From Spongilla lacustris (taxonomy: Eukaryota; Porifera; Demospongiae; Spongillida; Spongillidae), in the NCBI GenBank assembly GCA_949361645.1, contig OX442428.1, positions 1,130,084 to 1,194,083 on the forward strand: a DNA stretch of 64,000 nucleotides. The letters run 5' to 3'. How positions within the stretch are numbered: position 1 is the stretch's first letter; every line of letters starts with the position of its first letter. Of the stretch, positions 11,901 to 22,854 are shown piece after piece. The notes below the pieces were generated by a model. That model searched no databases and had not been told where the DNA came from. It saw only the letters and a program-made list of their open reading frames with translations. Position numbers and translations under genes: made by a program.

Positions 11901-14900
11901 TATACGGGTGTTGTGAACCAGCAACAAGAGACTGTTTTAAAATTCACCTAAAGATGTTAGGGTTTGCATAAAACCTAGCACAAACCAACATTGAAAACAT
12001 GATTGTGTGACTGTACATGTGGTAATTGGCTTCAAGTGGTGTTTTGAAAGTAAAGTATGTATTCAAAATATTGTTGATAGATAAGAAAACATTTCGATAC
12101 AAACAAGCGTAACATTATACTATTACAATATCAATGTAGAGAGATGTCAAACAGTTGCGATTGAGGGTTGCCCCATCATCAAGTTGAAATGCACTTGTCC
12201 AATGTAGCTAAAACTTGTTGTCCTGTAGAAAAGACTGGGAAGTACACACATAAACTAAATATGCAAATCTCTTTTTGAGACGTGTTTCTTTCTATGGTTG
12301 TACCACAAATGTTTCATGGAAAATTTCTATGCTGACAATTTATACAGTAGCACACACATCAACCTCCATAAAACATTTTTAAAAAGTTACACATGCCATA
12401 CATTTTTCTGTAGCTATGAATTTTTTTCCATTATGCAGAACCGCATCCGTTGTTTTAGATAATACGGACCAAGGGTTTGGTATAAAAGTAATCTAACAAT
12501 TGGTAAAATAAGTGCATTGGCACATAAAACAATGGTAGATATATGGGTATAAGATTGTTTCATTTGAATTTAGGAGAAATTATTGCAGTATAAACTAAAT
12601 ATGCAAATTGCATTGAGACATAATAATAATGTTTCTTTCTATGGTTGTACCACAAATGTTTCATGAAAATTTTCTATGCTGACACACACCACCTTCCCAC
12701 ACACACACATCACCCTCCATAAAACATATGTAAAAAGTGACACATGTAATACTTTTTTCTGCTACTATGAATTTTTTTACATAATGCATTTTTAAGAACC
12801 GCATCCGTTGTTTTAGATATTATGGACCGAGGGTGTGGTATAAAAATAATCTAACAATTGGTAAAATAAGTGCATTAGCACATGAAACAATAGTAGAAAT
12901 ATGGGTGCAAAATAATTTCATTTGAATTTAGGAGAAATGTTTAAATTTTGGTCCTACGTGTAGGACCATTACCTGGAGAATTAAGGTTAAGATTATTTGA
13001 CGAGTGCGAGTGTTGGGGGATCGATCTCTAATTTTAAATTTCATGATACCAACTAGTGATCATCAAAGCCAGAGAGCTGTGCACTCCTCCCCCACACTGC
13101 ACCACCACCACCCACCCACCCCCACACACACCACCTTCCCACACACACACCACCACCACACACACTGCACCCCCCCACACACACACACAAAGCATTAATT
13201 GCACATCTTCCCCCTCCAGTGGCTTCAGTTTGTGTACTTCTTCTTGGCCTTCTTTACTGACATCATGCCCCAGTCTCCAGCAAAGCATTTGTTTCAGAGG
13301 GTCACTGATCTGGCATTTGTCACCTGCGCCTTTCCATTTGGTGTGGTGAGTCCCCCTCCCTCCCTCCCTCCCTCCCTCCCTCCCTCCCTCCCTCCCTCCC
13401 TCCCTCCCTCCCTCCCTCCCTCCCTCCCTCCCTCCCTCCCTCCCTCCCTCCCTCCCTCCCTCCCTCCCTCCCTCCCTCCCTCCCTCCCTCCCTCCCTCCC
13501 TCCCTCCCTCCCTCCCTCCCTCCCTCCCTCCCTCCCTCCCTCCCTCCCTCCCTCCCTCCCTCCCTCCCTCCCTCCCTCCCTCCCTCCCTCCCTCCCTCCC
13601 TCCCTCCCTCCCTCCCTCCCTCCCTCCCTCCCTCCCTCCCTCCCTCCCTCCCTCCCTCCCTCCCTCCCTCCCTCCCTCCCTCCCTCCCTCCCTCCCTCCC
13701 TCCCTCCCTCCCTCCCTCCCTCCCTCCCTCCCTCCCTCCCTCCCTCCCTCCCTCCCTCCCTCCCTCCCTCCCTCCCTCCCTCCCTCCCTCCCTCCCTCCC
13801 TCCCTCCCTCCCTCCCTCCCTCCCTCCCTCCCTCCCTCCCTCCCTCCCTCCCTCCCTCCCTCCCTCCCTCCCTCCCTCCCTCCCTCCCTCCCTCCCTCCC
13901 TCCCTCCCTCCCTCCCTCCCTCCCTCCCTCCCTCCCTCCCTCCCTCCCTCCCTCCCTCCCTCCCTCCCTCCCTCCCTCCCTCCCTCCCTCCCTCCCTCCC
14001 TCCCTCCCTCCCTCCCTCCCTCCCTCCCTCCCTCCCTCCCTCCCTCCCTCCCTCCCTCCCTCCCTCCCTCCCTCCCTCCCTCCCTCCCTCCCTCCCTCCC
14101 TCCCTCCCTCCCTCCCTCCCTCCCTCCCTCCCTCCCTCCCTCCCTCCCTCCCTCCCTCCCTCCCTCCCTCCCTCCCTCCCTCCCTCCCTCCCTCCCTCCC
14201 TCCCTCCCTCCCTCCCTCCCTCCCTCCCTCCCTCCCTCCCTCCCTCCCTCCCTCCCTCCCTCCCTCCCTCCCTCCCTCCCTCCCTCCCTCCCTCCCTCCC
14301 TCCCTCCCTCCCTCCCTCCCTCCCTCCCTCCCTCCCTCCCTCCCTCCCTCCCTCCCTCCCTCCCTCCCTCCCTCCCTCCCTCCCTCCCTCCCTCCCTCCC
14401 TCCCTCCCTCCCTCCCTCCCTCCCTCCCTCCCTCCCTCCCTCCCTCCCTCCCTCCCTCCCTCCCTCCCTCCCTCCCTCCCTCCCTCCCTCCCTCCCTCTT
14501 TTATGCTAAATGCATGTGTGAGTGTTTGAACATGAGAGTATGATTCAATTGGACCAAATGTGGGGGTGGTATTTGCTGACCACATTACTATTTGAGGAGA
14601 TTGCTGTAGTCTGGATTTGTGCAGTGTTTTGATTGGAGATGCACATATACACGTAGGTAGGTATAGGCAAGCTTTGATTGGGGCACTGCTATAGAGATGG
14701 GCACAGTACAGGCAAGCTTTGATTGGGGCACTGCTATAGAGATAGGCACAGTACAGGCAAGCTTTGATTGGGGCACTGCTATAGAGATGGGCACAGTACA
14801 GGCAAGCTTTGATTGGGGCACTGCTATAGAGATGGGCACAGTACAGGCAAGCTTTGATTGGGGCACTGCTATAGAGATGGGCACAGTGATACACGTAGGT

Positions 14901-15986
14901 GATGCAAGTCTTATAGCAAATGTTATGACATTGTAATCAGGCTGTAAATCTACTGGTACCCTGTAAATGTGTGCATGCATGCAACTACATGTACATGCTT
15001 GGTGATGAGGGCAATGAGGGTATCTAACTACAGGCTTTGTGAGGGCAATGGGGTATCTAACTACAGGCTTTGTGAGGGCAATGGGGGTATCTAACTACAG
15101 GCTTTGTGAGGGCAATGGGGGTATCTAACTACAGGCTTTGTGAGGGCAATGGGGGTATCTAACTACAGGCTTTGTGAGGGCAATGAGGGTATCTAACTAC
15201 AGGCTTTGTGAGGGCAATGAGGGTATCTAACTACAGGCTTTGTGAGGGCAATGGGGGTATCTAACTACAGGCTTTGTAAGGGCAATGAGGGTATCTAACT
15301 ACAGGCTTTGTGAGGGCAATGAGGGTATCTAACTACAGGCTTTGTGAGGGCAATGGGGGTATCTAACTACAGGCTTTGTGAGGGCAATGGGGGTATCTAA
15401 CTACAGGCTTTGTAAGGGCAATGAGGGTATCTAACTACAGGCTTTGTGAGGGCAATCCAGATGCAGAATTATTGGTGCATTAAGGCGTGCCTGATGACAG
15501 GAGTGTTGCTAGGATAAACAAGGGAGTTCCCCTACCGTGTGCTTTGGACTGTATGACTCAGAAGAGGATTATTGAGAGGTCTAGTGGGTACAAAGTACAT
15601 GTGATTAGGAAGCAAAGTTTACACTATATGTATGTATGTGATGTACATACATAAAGGTGTATGTGGTGTGACCAGTGTGTCTCTGATATAAGGTTGGTGT
15701 GTGTGTCTCTGATGTAGAAGTGGTGGGTGTAGGAGTGGTGTGGTGTGTGTCTGATGTGGGAGTGGTGTGGTGTGTGTCTGATGTGGTATGTGTGTATGTG
15801 GTATGGATGGATAAGCATGTATCATTGATGTATCGTTGATGTATCAGTTTCAATTTTTCCATTATGTACAGTTTGTCTCTGTTGCCTTCTGGGGCATCTA
15901 TGCTATCAATCGAGAGGGAATCTATCCTACATTCCTTGATGAGTACATGCCTCAAGCCATCAACCATTATTGGGTGAGGGAATGCA

Positions 15987-16052
<66 letters not shown>

Positions 16053-16064
16053 TGTGGGTGGGTG

Positions 16065-16136
<72 letters not shown>

Positions 16137-19100
16137 GTTAATTAAACTACTTTGTTCCACATTCCAATTATTGCTCGCTCGTGTTTCAGCACACTACGGT
16201 TGCCCTGTGCGTCCTGATAGAGGCTATTCTGGTGTACCACCGTTACCCGCAAACCTTCACCGCCAATGCCCTGGTGTTTACCTATAGCACAGCTTATGTT
16301 GTCTGGTAAGTGGTGCATACATGTGTCTTGGTGTGTGTACTGCATGTGCCTTGGTGTGTGCTGCATGTGTCTTGGTGTGTGTACTGCATGTGTCTTGGTG
16401 TGTGTACTGCATGTGTCTTGGTGTGTGTACTGCATGTGTCTTGGTGTGTGTACTGCATGTGTCTTGGTGTGTGTACTGCATGTGTCTTGGTGTGTGTACT
16501 GCATGTGTCTTGGTGTGTGTACTGCATGTGTCTTGGTGTTGTCTTGGTGTGTGTACTGCATGTGTCTTGGTGTGGGCTGCATGTGTCTTGGTGTTGTCTT
16601 GGTGTGTGCTGCATGTGTCTTGGTGTTGTCTTGGTGTGGGCTGCATGTGTCTTGGTGTTGTCTTGGTGTGTGTACTGCATGTGTCTTGGTGTTGTCTTGG
16701 TGTGTGTACTGCATGTGTCTTGGTGTTGTCTTGGTGTGTGTACTGCATGTGTCTTGGTGTGTACTGCATGCATCTTGGTGTTGTCTTGGTGTGTGTGCTG
16801 CATGTGACTTGGTGTGTGTACTGCATGTGTCTTGGTGTGTGTACTGCATGTGTCTTGGTGTGTGTACTGCATGTGTCTTGGTGTGTGTACTGCATGTGTC
16901 TTGGTGTGTGTACTGCATGTGTCTTGGTGTGTGTACTGCATGTGTCTTGGTGTGTGTACTGCATGTGTCTTGGTGTGTGCTGCATGTGTCTTGGTGTGTG
17001 TACTGCATGTGTCTTGGTGTGTGTACTGCATGTGTCTTGGTGTTGTCTTGGTGTGTGTACTGCATGTGTCTTGGTGTGGGCTGCATGCGTCTTGGTGTTG
17101 TCTTGGTGTGTGTACTGCATGTGTCTTGGTGTTGTCTTGGTGTGGGCTGCATGTGTCTTGGTGTGTGCAGCATGTGTCTTGGTGTTGTCTTGGTGTGGGC
17201 TGCATGTGTCTTGGTGTCGTCTTGGTGTGTGTGCTGCATGTGTCTTGGTGTGTGTACTGCATGTGTCTTGGTGTTGTCTTGGTGTGTGTACTGCATGTGT
17301 CTTGGTGTTGTCTTGGTGTGTGCTGCATGTGTCTTGGTGTGTGTGCTGCATGTGTCTTGGTGTGTGTACTGCATGTGTCTTGGTGTGTGTACTGCATGTG
17401 TCTTGGTGTGTGTACTGCATGTGTCTTGGTGTGTGTACTGCATGTGTCTTGGTGTGTGTACTGCATGTGTCTTGGTGTGTGTACTGCATGTGTCTTGGTG
17501 TGTGTACTGCATGTGTCTTGGTGTGTGCTGCATGTGTCTTGGTGTGTGTGCTGCATGTGTCTTGGTGTGTGTGCTGCATGTGTCGTGGTGTGTGTACTGC
17601 ATGTGTCTTGGTGTTGTCTTGGTGTGGGCTGCATGTACATATTGGCTGTGGCAATGCAATGCACAGTTTTACCTTAAGTGTGCTAGAATTGTGTGTCTGT
17701 ATTTGTGTGTAGATCTACTGTCCCGTTAAATGTGCACATGGTGTTGTATGTTCATGGTCACTTTCATGTGGTGTGTGTTCCCACTTTCAGTACACGTGCA
17801 AACACAATGTTGTGACAATATGGCTTTGTGCACAAATGCACACAACTTTGTGCTAATACATATGTACAAGATGTGCTTTTGTTTCTCCATCCTTCTCCCC
17901 TCTCCATTGTTTTCTCACCTCCCTTTTCCCTCCCCTCTTTCCCTCTCATATCCCCTCCCCTTTTCCCTCTTCTATCTCCTACCCTCCTTCCCTCTCCTAT
18001 CTCCTCCCATTGTTTTCTCACCTCCTTTTGTCTCCTGAATCCTTTCCCACTCTTCCTGCCCTTTCTCTCATTCTTCCTTCCTCTCTCCCCTCTCTTCCTG
18101 CCCTTTCTCTCATTCTTCCTCCTCTCTCCCTCTCTTCCTGCCTGACTGCTCACGCCAGGTCTGCACTGGTGTACACCATGTCCGGCAAATGGGCCTACCC
18201 CTTCCTTCATGTCATCCCTGCCCCCGCGATACCTTTGTTCTTTGCTGGGTGCTTCTTCTTCACACTCTTCATATGCTACATTGGCCGCTGGATCAACTAC
18301 TTCCGCTGGCCAGGTAAAGGGGGGCACATGGGCACACAGTGGGAGGAGCCAGTAGTGGGGAGGGGAGGGGTTACTTTAACTACAGTTATAACTGAAATTG
18401 TACACACTAGACATTTTCAGTGATTTAATTTTTTTTTAAATAAGCTATTAGCCCGAAATGAAAGAACCACCTGTTTTTGCATGTGGTGTCTTCCATAGGA
18501 AAACACCCAAATTATGATTGTTTTGGAAATGGAGATCCTTTATTAAGGCATGTGGAGGTGGGGCATTTGTTAGGCTAGTGAGGAATGGGGACCAGTATGT
18601 TGGAATGGGGAACAGCATGTTTTTAAAGGCATTATAGAAATGGGGCTTTTTGGCTAGAGTAATGTGAAGTTGGTACATATATAGGATGGTCCTTTGTTGT
18701 GTGGAGAGCTACCCCACATGTAGCTACCCCACATGTAGCTACCCCACATGTAGCTACCCCACATGTAGCTACCCCACATGTAGCTACCCCACATGTAGCT
18801 ACCCCACATGTAGCTACCCCACATGTAGCTACCCCACATGTAGCTACCCAGCCTACCCGACATGTAGCTACCCCACATGCAGCTACCCCACATGCAGCTA
18901 CCCCACATGCAGCTACCCCACATGCAGCTACCCCACATGCAGCTACCCCACATGTAGGTACACCAGTCCACATGGTGGTTTGTGGTCGCACTCACTTATG
19001 ACTACATGTAATAAATCTGAAGACACAACTGGGGATGGAAGAGTAGAGAATGGAATGGGGTACAACTGGGGATGGAAGAGTAGAGAATGGAATGGGGTAC

Positions 19101-19548
19101 AACTGGGGATGGAAGAGTAGAGAATGGAATGGGGTACAACTGGGGATGGAAGAGTAGAGAATGGAATGGGGTACAACTGGGGATGGAAGAGTAGAGAATG
19201 AAATGGGGTACAACTGGGGATGGAAGAATAGAGAATGGAATGGGGTACAACTGGGGATGGAAGAGTAGAGAATGGAATGGGGTGCAAGAAGAAGGCAAGC
19301 AAGTGGAATTGGCCGGTTATGTAACTTGGGTCGAGTATACTGTTGGGCATATAATGATTAGCAGAGGCCAAGGAGATGAAAGGATTGGGCGATAGAGCGA
19401 ACAAAACCCCCCTAAAGCAATTAATACTGTACACAACAAATTATATGTAATATTTTTTTCATGTAGTTATTAATTAGTTAATCGTTCTCCTCTACACTTT
19501 GCTACAGAGCGGCACTTGTACCACAGAGAGGCTACGAAGACGGAGTGA
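8983..19548 (+). CDS. AIG1: AIG1/ADTRP-family transmembrane FAHFA hydrolase
   Basis: Seven exons give a 288-residue protein: 8983-9025, 9413-9696, 13220-13345, 15872-15973, 16190-16305, 18159-18313 and 19508-19548. All junctions are GT-AG and phases agree. The protein matches the androgen-induced-1 family: [55 protein letters not shown] split across an exon end, [18 protein letters not shown] and [12 protein letters not shown]. Family work places the catalytic pair at a Thr and a His; the equivalents here are Thr105 (last codons of exon 2) and His186 (first codon of exon 5). AIG1 proteins are multi-pass membrane threonine hydrolases of fatty-acid esters of hydroxy fatty acids. The N-terminal 60 residues are an acidic extension ([17 protein letters not shown]) not usual in vertebrate AIG1, which is about 240 residues. 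Whether it is AIG1 or ADTRP type cannot be settled here. Confidence 0.9.
9192..9358. repeat. Hairpin (MITE-like) in intron 1 of AIG1-like gene
   Basis: AGCTAGATGGGCGTACCCTA at 9192 is mirrored by its reverse complement ending at 9358, with arms of about 55 bp and a short central region. No coding capacity. Small foldback transposon or relic. Confidence 0.7.
9712..9862. repeat. Pyrimidine tract (CCTCC-rich) in intron 2
   Basis: Irregular CCTCC/CCTTC repeats starting about 15 bp after the exon 2 donor. Pro/Ser open frames here are artefacts. Confidence 0.85.
10040..10111. repeat. 24-bp minisatellite, three units
   Basis: Three tandem units of TATGATAAACTATAGGGTAT plus GGTG in intron 2; the third unit has one substitution. 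Confidence 0.85.
10693..12990 (+). mobile_element. piggyBac element with TTAA target duplication
   Basis: A 2290-bp element (10697-12986) lies in intron 2 of the AIG1-like gene. TTAA is present at 10693-10696 and 12987-12990, the signature piggyBac target duplication. Terminal inverted repeats begin CCTTTAATCTCC on the left; the right end reads GGAGAATTAAGG. Inside each end is a palindromic GTCCTACGCGTAGGAC-type subterminal motif (two copies on the left, 10716-10750; one variant on the right, 12952-12966). The 3' half contains an imperfect tandem duplication of about 340 bp (about 12249-12589 and 12590-12945). Its transposase is internally deleted. Confidence 0.9.
10930..11971 (+). pseudogene. 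piggyBac transposase, catalytic core deleted
   Basis: The frame at 10999-11787 encodes the N-terminal portion of a piggyBac/PGBD transposase: an acidic segment (EEEDIDMQS), [13 protein letters not shown] text and the conserved SRHRFENI just before the family's catalytic region. It then stops. A second piece in another frame, 11822-11971, encodes the C-terminal Cys-rich zinc-binding domain ([21 protein letters not shown]). The residues between these in intact family members, which hold the catalytic aspartates, are missing. A possible true start is the ATG at 10930, which is out of frame with 10999, so a frameshift also affects the N-terminus. The element is non-autonomous. Confidence 0.85.
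13083..13190. repeat. CCACCCACA/CACACA-rich tract before exon 3
   Basis: Imperfect CA and CCACA repeats preceding the exon 3 acceptor of the AIG1-like gene. Confidence 0.7.
13352..14498. repeat. (CCCT)n array of about 1.15 kb
   Basis: About 286 uninterrupted CCCT units starting six bases after the exon 3 donor (GTGAGT at 13346) of the AIG1-like gene. No interruption is visible. The complementary strand is AGGG, a G-quadruplex-forming repeat. The exact copy number may be an assembly estimate. The Pro-Pro-Ser-Leu frame through it is not a gene. Confidence 0.97.
14668..14889. repeat. 45-bp minisatellite, five units
   Basis: Tandem units containing CAAGCTTTGATTGGGGCACT, spaced 45 bp, in intron 3. 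Confidence 0.93.
15004..15455. repeat. 33-34-bp minisatellite, about 13 units
   Basis: Units of GGCTTTGTGAGGGCAATGGG followed by GGTATCTAACTACA, varying by single bases (GAGGG versus GGGGG; TGTAAG versus TGTGAG), in intron 3. Confidence 0.93.
15988..16134. repeat. (GT)n microsatellite in intron 4
   Basis: Nearly pure GT repeat, with a short GGTGGG and TGCATG interruption, filling most of intron 4 of the AIG1-like gene. Confidence 0.95.
16320..17632. repeat. 23-bp minisatellite of about 57 units
   Basis: Core unit TGTGTCTTGGTGTGTGTACT plus GCA. Variant units (TGTGCTGCA, TGTGGGCTGCA, and a TTGTCTTGGTG insertion) occur in an irregular order, giving a higher-order pattern. It begins about 10 bases after the exon 5 donor. 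All six frames are long and open purely because of the repeat. Confidence 0.95.
17885..18140. repeat. Pyrimidine-rich tract before exon 6
   Basis: CTCCC/TTCCC-rich intron sequence leading into the exon 6 acceptor at 18157-18158; probably doubles as an extended polypyrimidine tract. Confidence 0.8.
18705..18960. repeat. 15-bp minisatellite, about 17 units
   Basis: Unit TACCCCACATGTAGC repeated head to tail, with a ACATGCAGC variant dominating the 3' third and one degenerate unit near 18850. Confidence 0.95.
19025..19290. repeat. 37-bp minisatellite, about seven units
   Basis: Unit starts ACAACTGGGGATGGAAGAGT; units are nearly identical. Located in the last intron of the AIG1-like gene. Confidence 0.93.
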
Positions 19549-19715
19549 CAGCCAGGCGGTCCTGTAGAATGCAATAGTAGCTTTTCCCCTTCGTACATGT
19601 ATGCTACCACCTTCGCATTTTGTGTACAATGAATTTTAGAACACGGTTAAGTTACCGGATTTGTACTGAATTGGGGCAGGGCCGTTGCCTGAGAACTGGC
19701 TTGCAGCAAATACCA

Positions 19716-22700
19716 ATGGCCCTCGACTGCTCGGACTCTGGCTGTATTCACGTCGTGGTGATGCCAGTGGGTAAAAAAGCGAGCGACGAGCTTTGCGCGA
19801 GGGTAGTGAGCGCTCTCCGCGAAGTTCCACCAGTTCAATTCAAGGACACCGTCGTATTCCCGCGCTTCTTGAAGCAAGGTGACCTGCCGAAGTGGGTTGA
19901 ACACCACGTACGCTGGGAAGAGTTCTTCGCCTACAAACAAGTGTTTGGGGTGCTAGGAGTGGCGTGTTGCAAAGATGAGAGCGACCTCGAGGAGTTAGTG
20001 ACGGACCTCTCGCAGTCCATTGACACCGTGCTCAGGAGAACGGTGTGTTGCACAAAGTACTTTGTGTTGGGACCAAAGGAGCAGCTGAAGGACTTGGTCG
20101 ATGAGAATGAAAATTTCTACCTCGTCGGTACGACTAGCAGTCCGGGTGAAGCGCTGGACATGGAGGCGATTCAAAAGGCCGTGTCAGACATGGCGTGGAG
20201 CATTGCCAGTACCCTGAGCCAGCAGATTCGTGCGGCATCACGCCATGACAGTGTAAAGGTGTTTCGGTCGCAGTTTGACGTGCATAACCCTTGCGCCGAG
20301 GAGGACATCAAGTGAGTGCATCAGTATGTGTGTAGCACATGTGCTAGCAGGGTGTGGGTAACTATCATTTAACGCTTAGCGTCGAACCTTTGTGCCAGTT
20401 CTGGGCGAGTGGGGGAGTGGGTGTGAACTAGAAGGGTGGGGGCGGGGGCGGACCGCAGCACTGTGGGTGGTTATACTGTTGTCGTTATGTACATGTAGGG
20501 TTTTTTGGGAGGGAAAAATACATTCATTGTGGTTTGCTTGTGACACTGGTGCTGTGTTTGCTAACACCATGTCAATGAAAAAAAAACATTTTCAGATTGT
20601 ATTTGGTAGAAAGTAACCAGAGGGAAAGTTAAATCATTACATATACATTAACCCCAATTGATATCTTTCTATTTGGGAGAGGGAGTGCTTTTGGACCAGG
20701 TTGGCCAAAAATAGATACATGTATCAACAGGGCTGTAAGTAGGAGTGTTGACACCTCACTGTGCAAGGCCCAAAGCATGTGCACAGTATGCTTGTAAAGA
20801 AAACAGCACACACATGCACAATGCACACATAACATGTTCACCAGTTCACACGCTTGCATGCACTCATATGCTTGCATCATATCTAATACACACACACACA
20901 CACACACACACATGCACACACACACACATGCACACACACACACATGCACACACATGCACACACATGCACACACATACACACACACATATGCATACAAAAC
21001 ATCTGCACAGGTAGTTGTCATCTACATTGTATTTTTGAATGGCCTTGTTGTATGGGCTGGGCATAGTCTTCATATGGAACCACTGACAACCCAGGGTGGA
21101 GCAGGTGGTGTTGTGAGGCTGTGTGGAGGGGTGGTGATGGGGCTGTGTGGAGGGGTGGTGATGGGGCTGTGTGGAGGGGTGGTGATGGGGCTGTGTGGCT
21201 GGGTGGTGATGGGGCTGTGTGGAGGGGAGGGGTGGTGATGGGGCTGTGTGGAGGGGTGGTGATGGGGCTGTGTGGCTGGGTGGTGATGGGGCTGTGTGGA
21301 GGGGTGGTGATGGGGCTGTGTGGAGGGGTGGTGATGGGGCTGTGTGGAGGGGTGGTGATGGGGCTGTGTGGAGGGGTGGTGATGGGGCTGTGTGGAGGGG
21401 TGGTGATGGGGCTGTGTGGAGGGGTGGTGATGGGGCTGTGTGGAGGGGTGGGGATGGGGCTGTGTGGAGGGGAGGGGTGGTGATGGGGCTGTGTGGAGGG
21501 GTGGTGATGGGGCTGTGTGGAGGGGTGGTGATGGGACTGTGGGATGCAAGGTGTGCACGTTCAGAGATATGGATTTTTAAGGTTTACTTGTGCATGTGCA
21601 TACAGTTTTTCTCCTCTAGTTTCTATAGCCGTAGGGTTGTGGAAGTACTCCTCCTCCCCCTCCTCCTCCTCACCCCCCTCCTCCCCCTCCTCCCCCTCCT
21701 CCCTCCTCCTCCCCTCTTCCCCTCCTCCTCCCCTCCTCCCCCTCCCCCCTCCTCCTCCTCCTCCCCCTCCTCCCCCTACTCCCCCTCCTCCTCCCCCTCC
21801 CCCTCCCCCTCCTCCTCATATTTGATCATTTGTCCCCCTGCATAGGTCCTTGGGTCGTGGAGTTGTGCACGGAAGGACCCAGAAGCACCTAGGTGACCTC
21901 AACCTCCTGTGTGGCTCATTACAAGAAGCCACCAACTCATATTTTGAGGCAGTCAGCACGCTGACTTCTACCAGGGACCTCTTGTGGCTGGCCGCTGCAT
22001 ACGAGGGTCTCTGCATCGTGAAAATCATGTCCAAACGTCGCGAGGATTTGATTGGCCAAAAGGCTCACCAGCTTAAGGTATGTACATGTATGTGTGTGTA
22101 TGTGTGTACATGTATGTGTGTGTATGTGTGTACATGTATGTGTGTACATGTATGTGTGTGTATGTGTGTACATGTATGTGTGTGTACATGTATGTGTGTG
22201 TATGTGTGTACATGTATGTGTGTACATGTATGTGTGTGTATGTGTGTACATGTATGTGTGTGTGTACATGTATGTGTGTGTATTTGTGTACATGTATGTG
22301 TGTGTATGTGTGTACATGTATGTGTGTGTACATGTATGTGTGTGCATGTATGTGTGTACATGTATGTGTGTACATGTATGTGTGTGCATGTATGTGTGTA
22401 CATGTGTGTGTGTGTATGTGTGTACATGTATGTGTGTGTACATGTATGTGTGTGTATGTGTGTGTATATACATGAAAGTATGTGGTATTATGAGTGTGTG
22501 TTTGAGTATGTGTGTGTGTGAGTTATTAGAGTATGTGGGTATGTGTGTATGTATATGTGTGTGTATGTGTGTGTGAGTGTGTGTGTGTATATGCGTGTGT
22601 TGTGTGTGTATGTGTGTGTGTGAGTGTGTGTGTGTATGTTTGTGTGTTGTGGGGATCATCCTCTGCATTGTTAACTGGTGCCTGTATTATCAGACGAAGA

Positions 22701-22808
22701 GGTCTTCCGTAACGTCGAAAGTGAACACTGGGACACTATCACGTTTGTTCACAGTACGGAGGAATGCTGAATCCAGCGGTGTAATGGACCAAGGGACACC
22801 TTCTCCAT
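19716..22808 (+). CDS. TRAPPC9: TRAPPC9 (NIBP/Trs120) 5' exons, partial
   Basis: Three exons are visible: 19716-20311, 21846-22077 and 22694-22808, with matching phases. The ATG at 19716 is chosen because the next residues (ALDCSDSGC, then HVVVMPVG) align with the TRAPPC9 N-terminus; in-frame codons upstream look non-coding. Diagnostic stretches are RVVSALREVP, FLKQGDLPKWVEHHVRW with FGVLGVACC, and in exon 2 GRTQKHLGDLNLLCGSLQEA with DLLWLAAAYEGLC, matching the family's tetratricopeptide-like region. TRAPPC9 is a TRAPPII subunit acting in Golgi and endosomal trafficking and Rab activation. About 314 residues are present of a family length above 1100; the gene must continue past the assembly gap or be interrupted there. 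It starts only 167 bp after the AIG1-like stop codon. Confidence 0.88.
20888..20986. repeat. (CA)n-type microsatellite
   Basis: CACACA with regular ATGCACACA interruptions in TRAPPC9 intron 1. Confidence 0.93.
21113..21541. repeat. 24-bp G-rich minisatellite, about 18 units
   Basis: Unit GTGTGGAGGGGTGGTGATGG plus GGCT, with GGCTGG and GGGGAGG variants, in TRAPPC9 intron 1. The strand is G-rich enough for quadruplex formation. Confidence 0.95.
21645..21822. repeat. CTCCTCC/CCCTCC tract before TRAPPC9 exon 2
   Basis: Pyrimidine-only tract ending about 20 bp before the TATAG acceptor. Pro/Ser frames here are artefacts. Confidence 0.9.
22078..22660. repeat. TGTACATGTATG/TGTG compound microsatellite
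   Basis: Starts directly at the TRAPPC9 exon 2 donor (GTATGT at 22078) and fills almost the whole intron up to the exon 3 acceptor at 22691-22693. Confidence 0.93.
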
Positions 22809-22854
22809 GTAAGTACTCCCTTCTCTTCACACTTTAGTTTTCCCATTCACCTCT

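Noticed and set aside
13199..14894. Long open frames of Pro-Pro-Ser-Leu and Gly-Arg-Glu-Gly repeats
   Set aside because: They are the CCCT/AGGG tetranucleotide array read in open frames; no start context or conserved sequence. Only 13220-13345 of this stretch is coding, as AIG1-like exon 3.
16142..17729. Several frames of 280-505 codons on both strands (Cys-Val-Leu or His-Thr repeats)
   Set aside because: Six-frame artefacts of a 23-bp minisatellite whose unit has no stop codons.
18705..18960. CRISPR-like regular array
   Set aside because: The units are contiguous 15-mers without spacers in an intron of an animal gene; it is a minisatellite.
21070..21558. Trp/Gly-rich and His/Pro-rich open frames
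   Set aside because: They follow the 24-bp G-rich minisatellite in TRAPPC9 intron 1; no codon-use or motif support.
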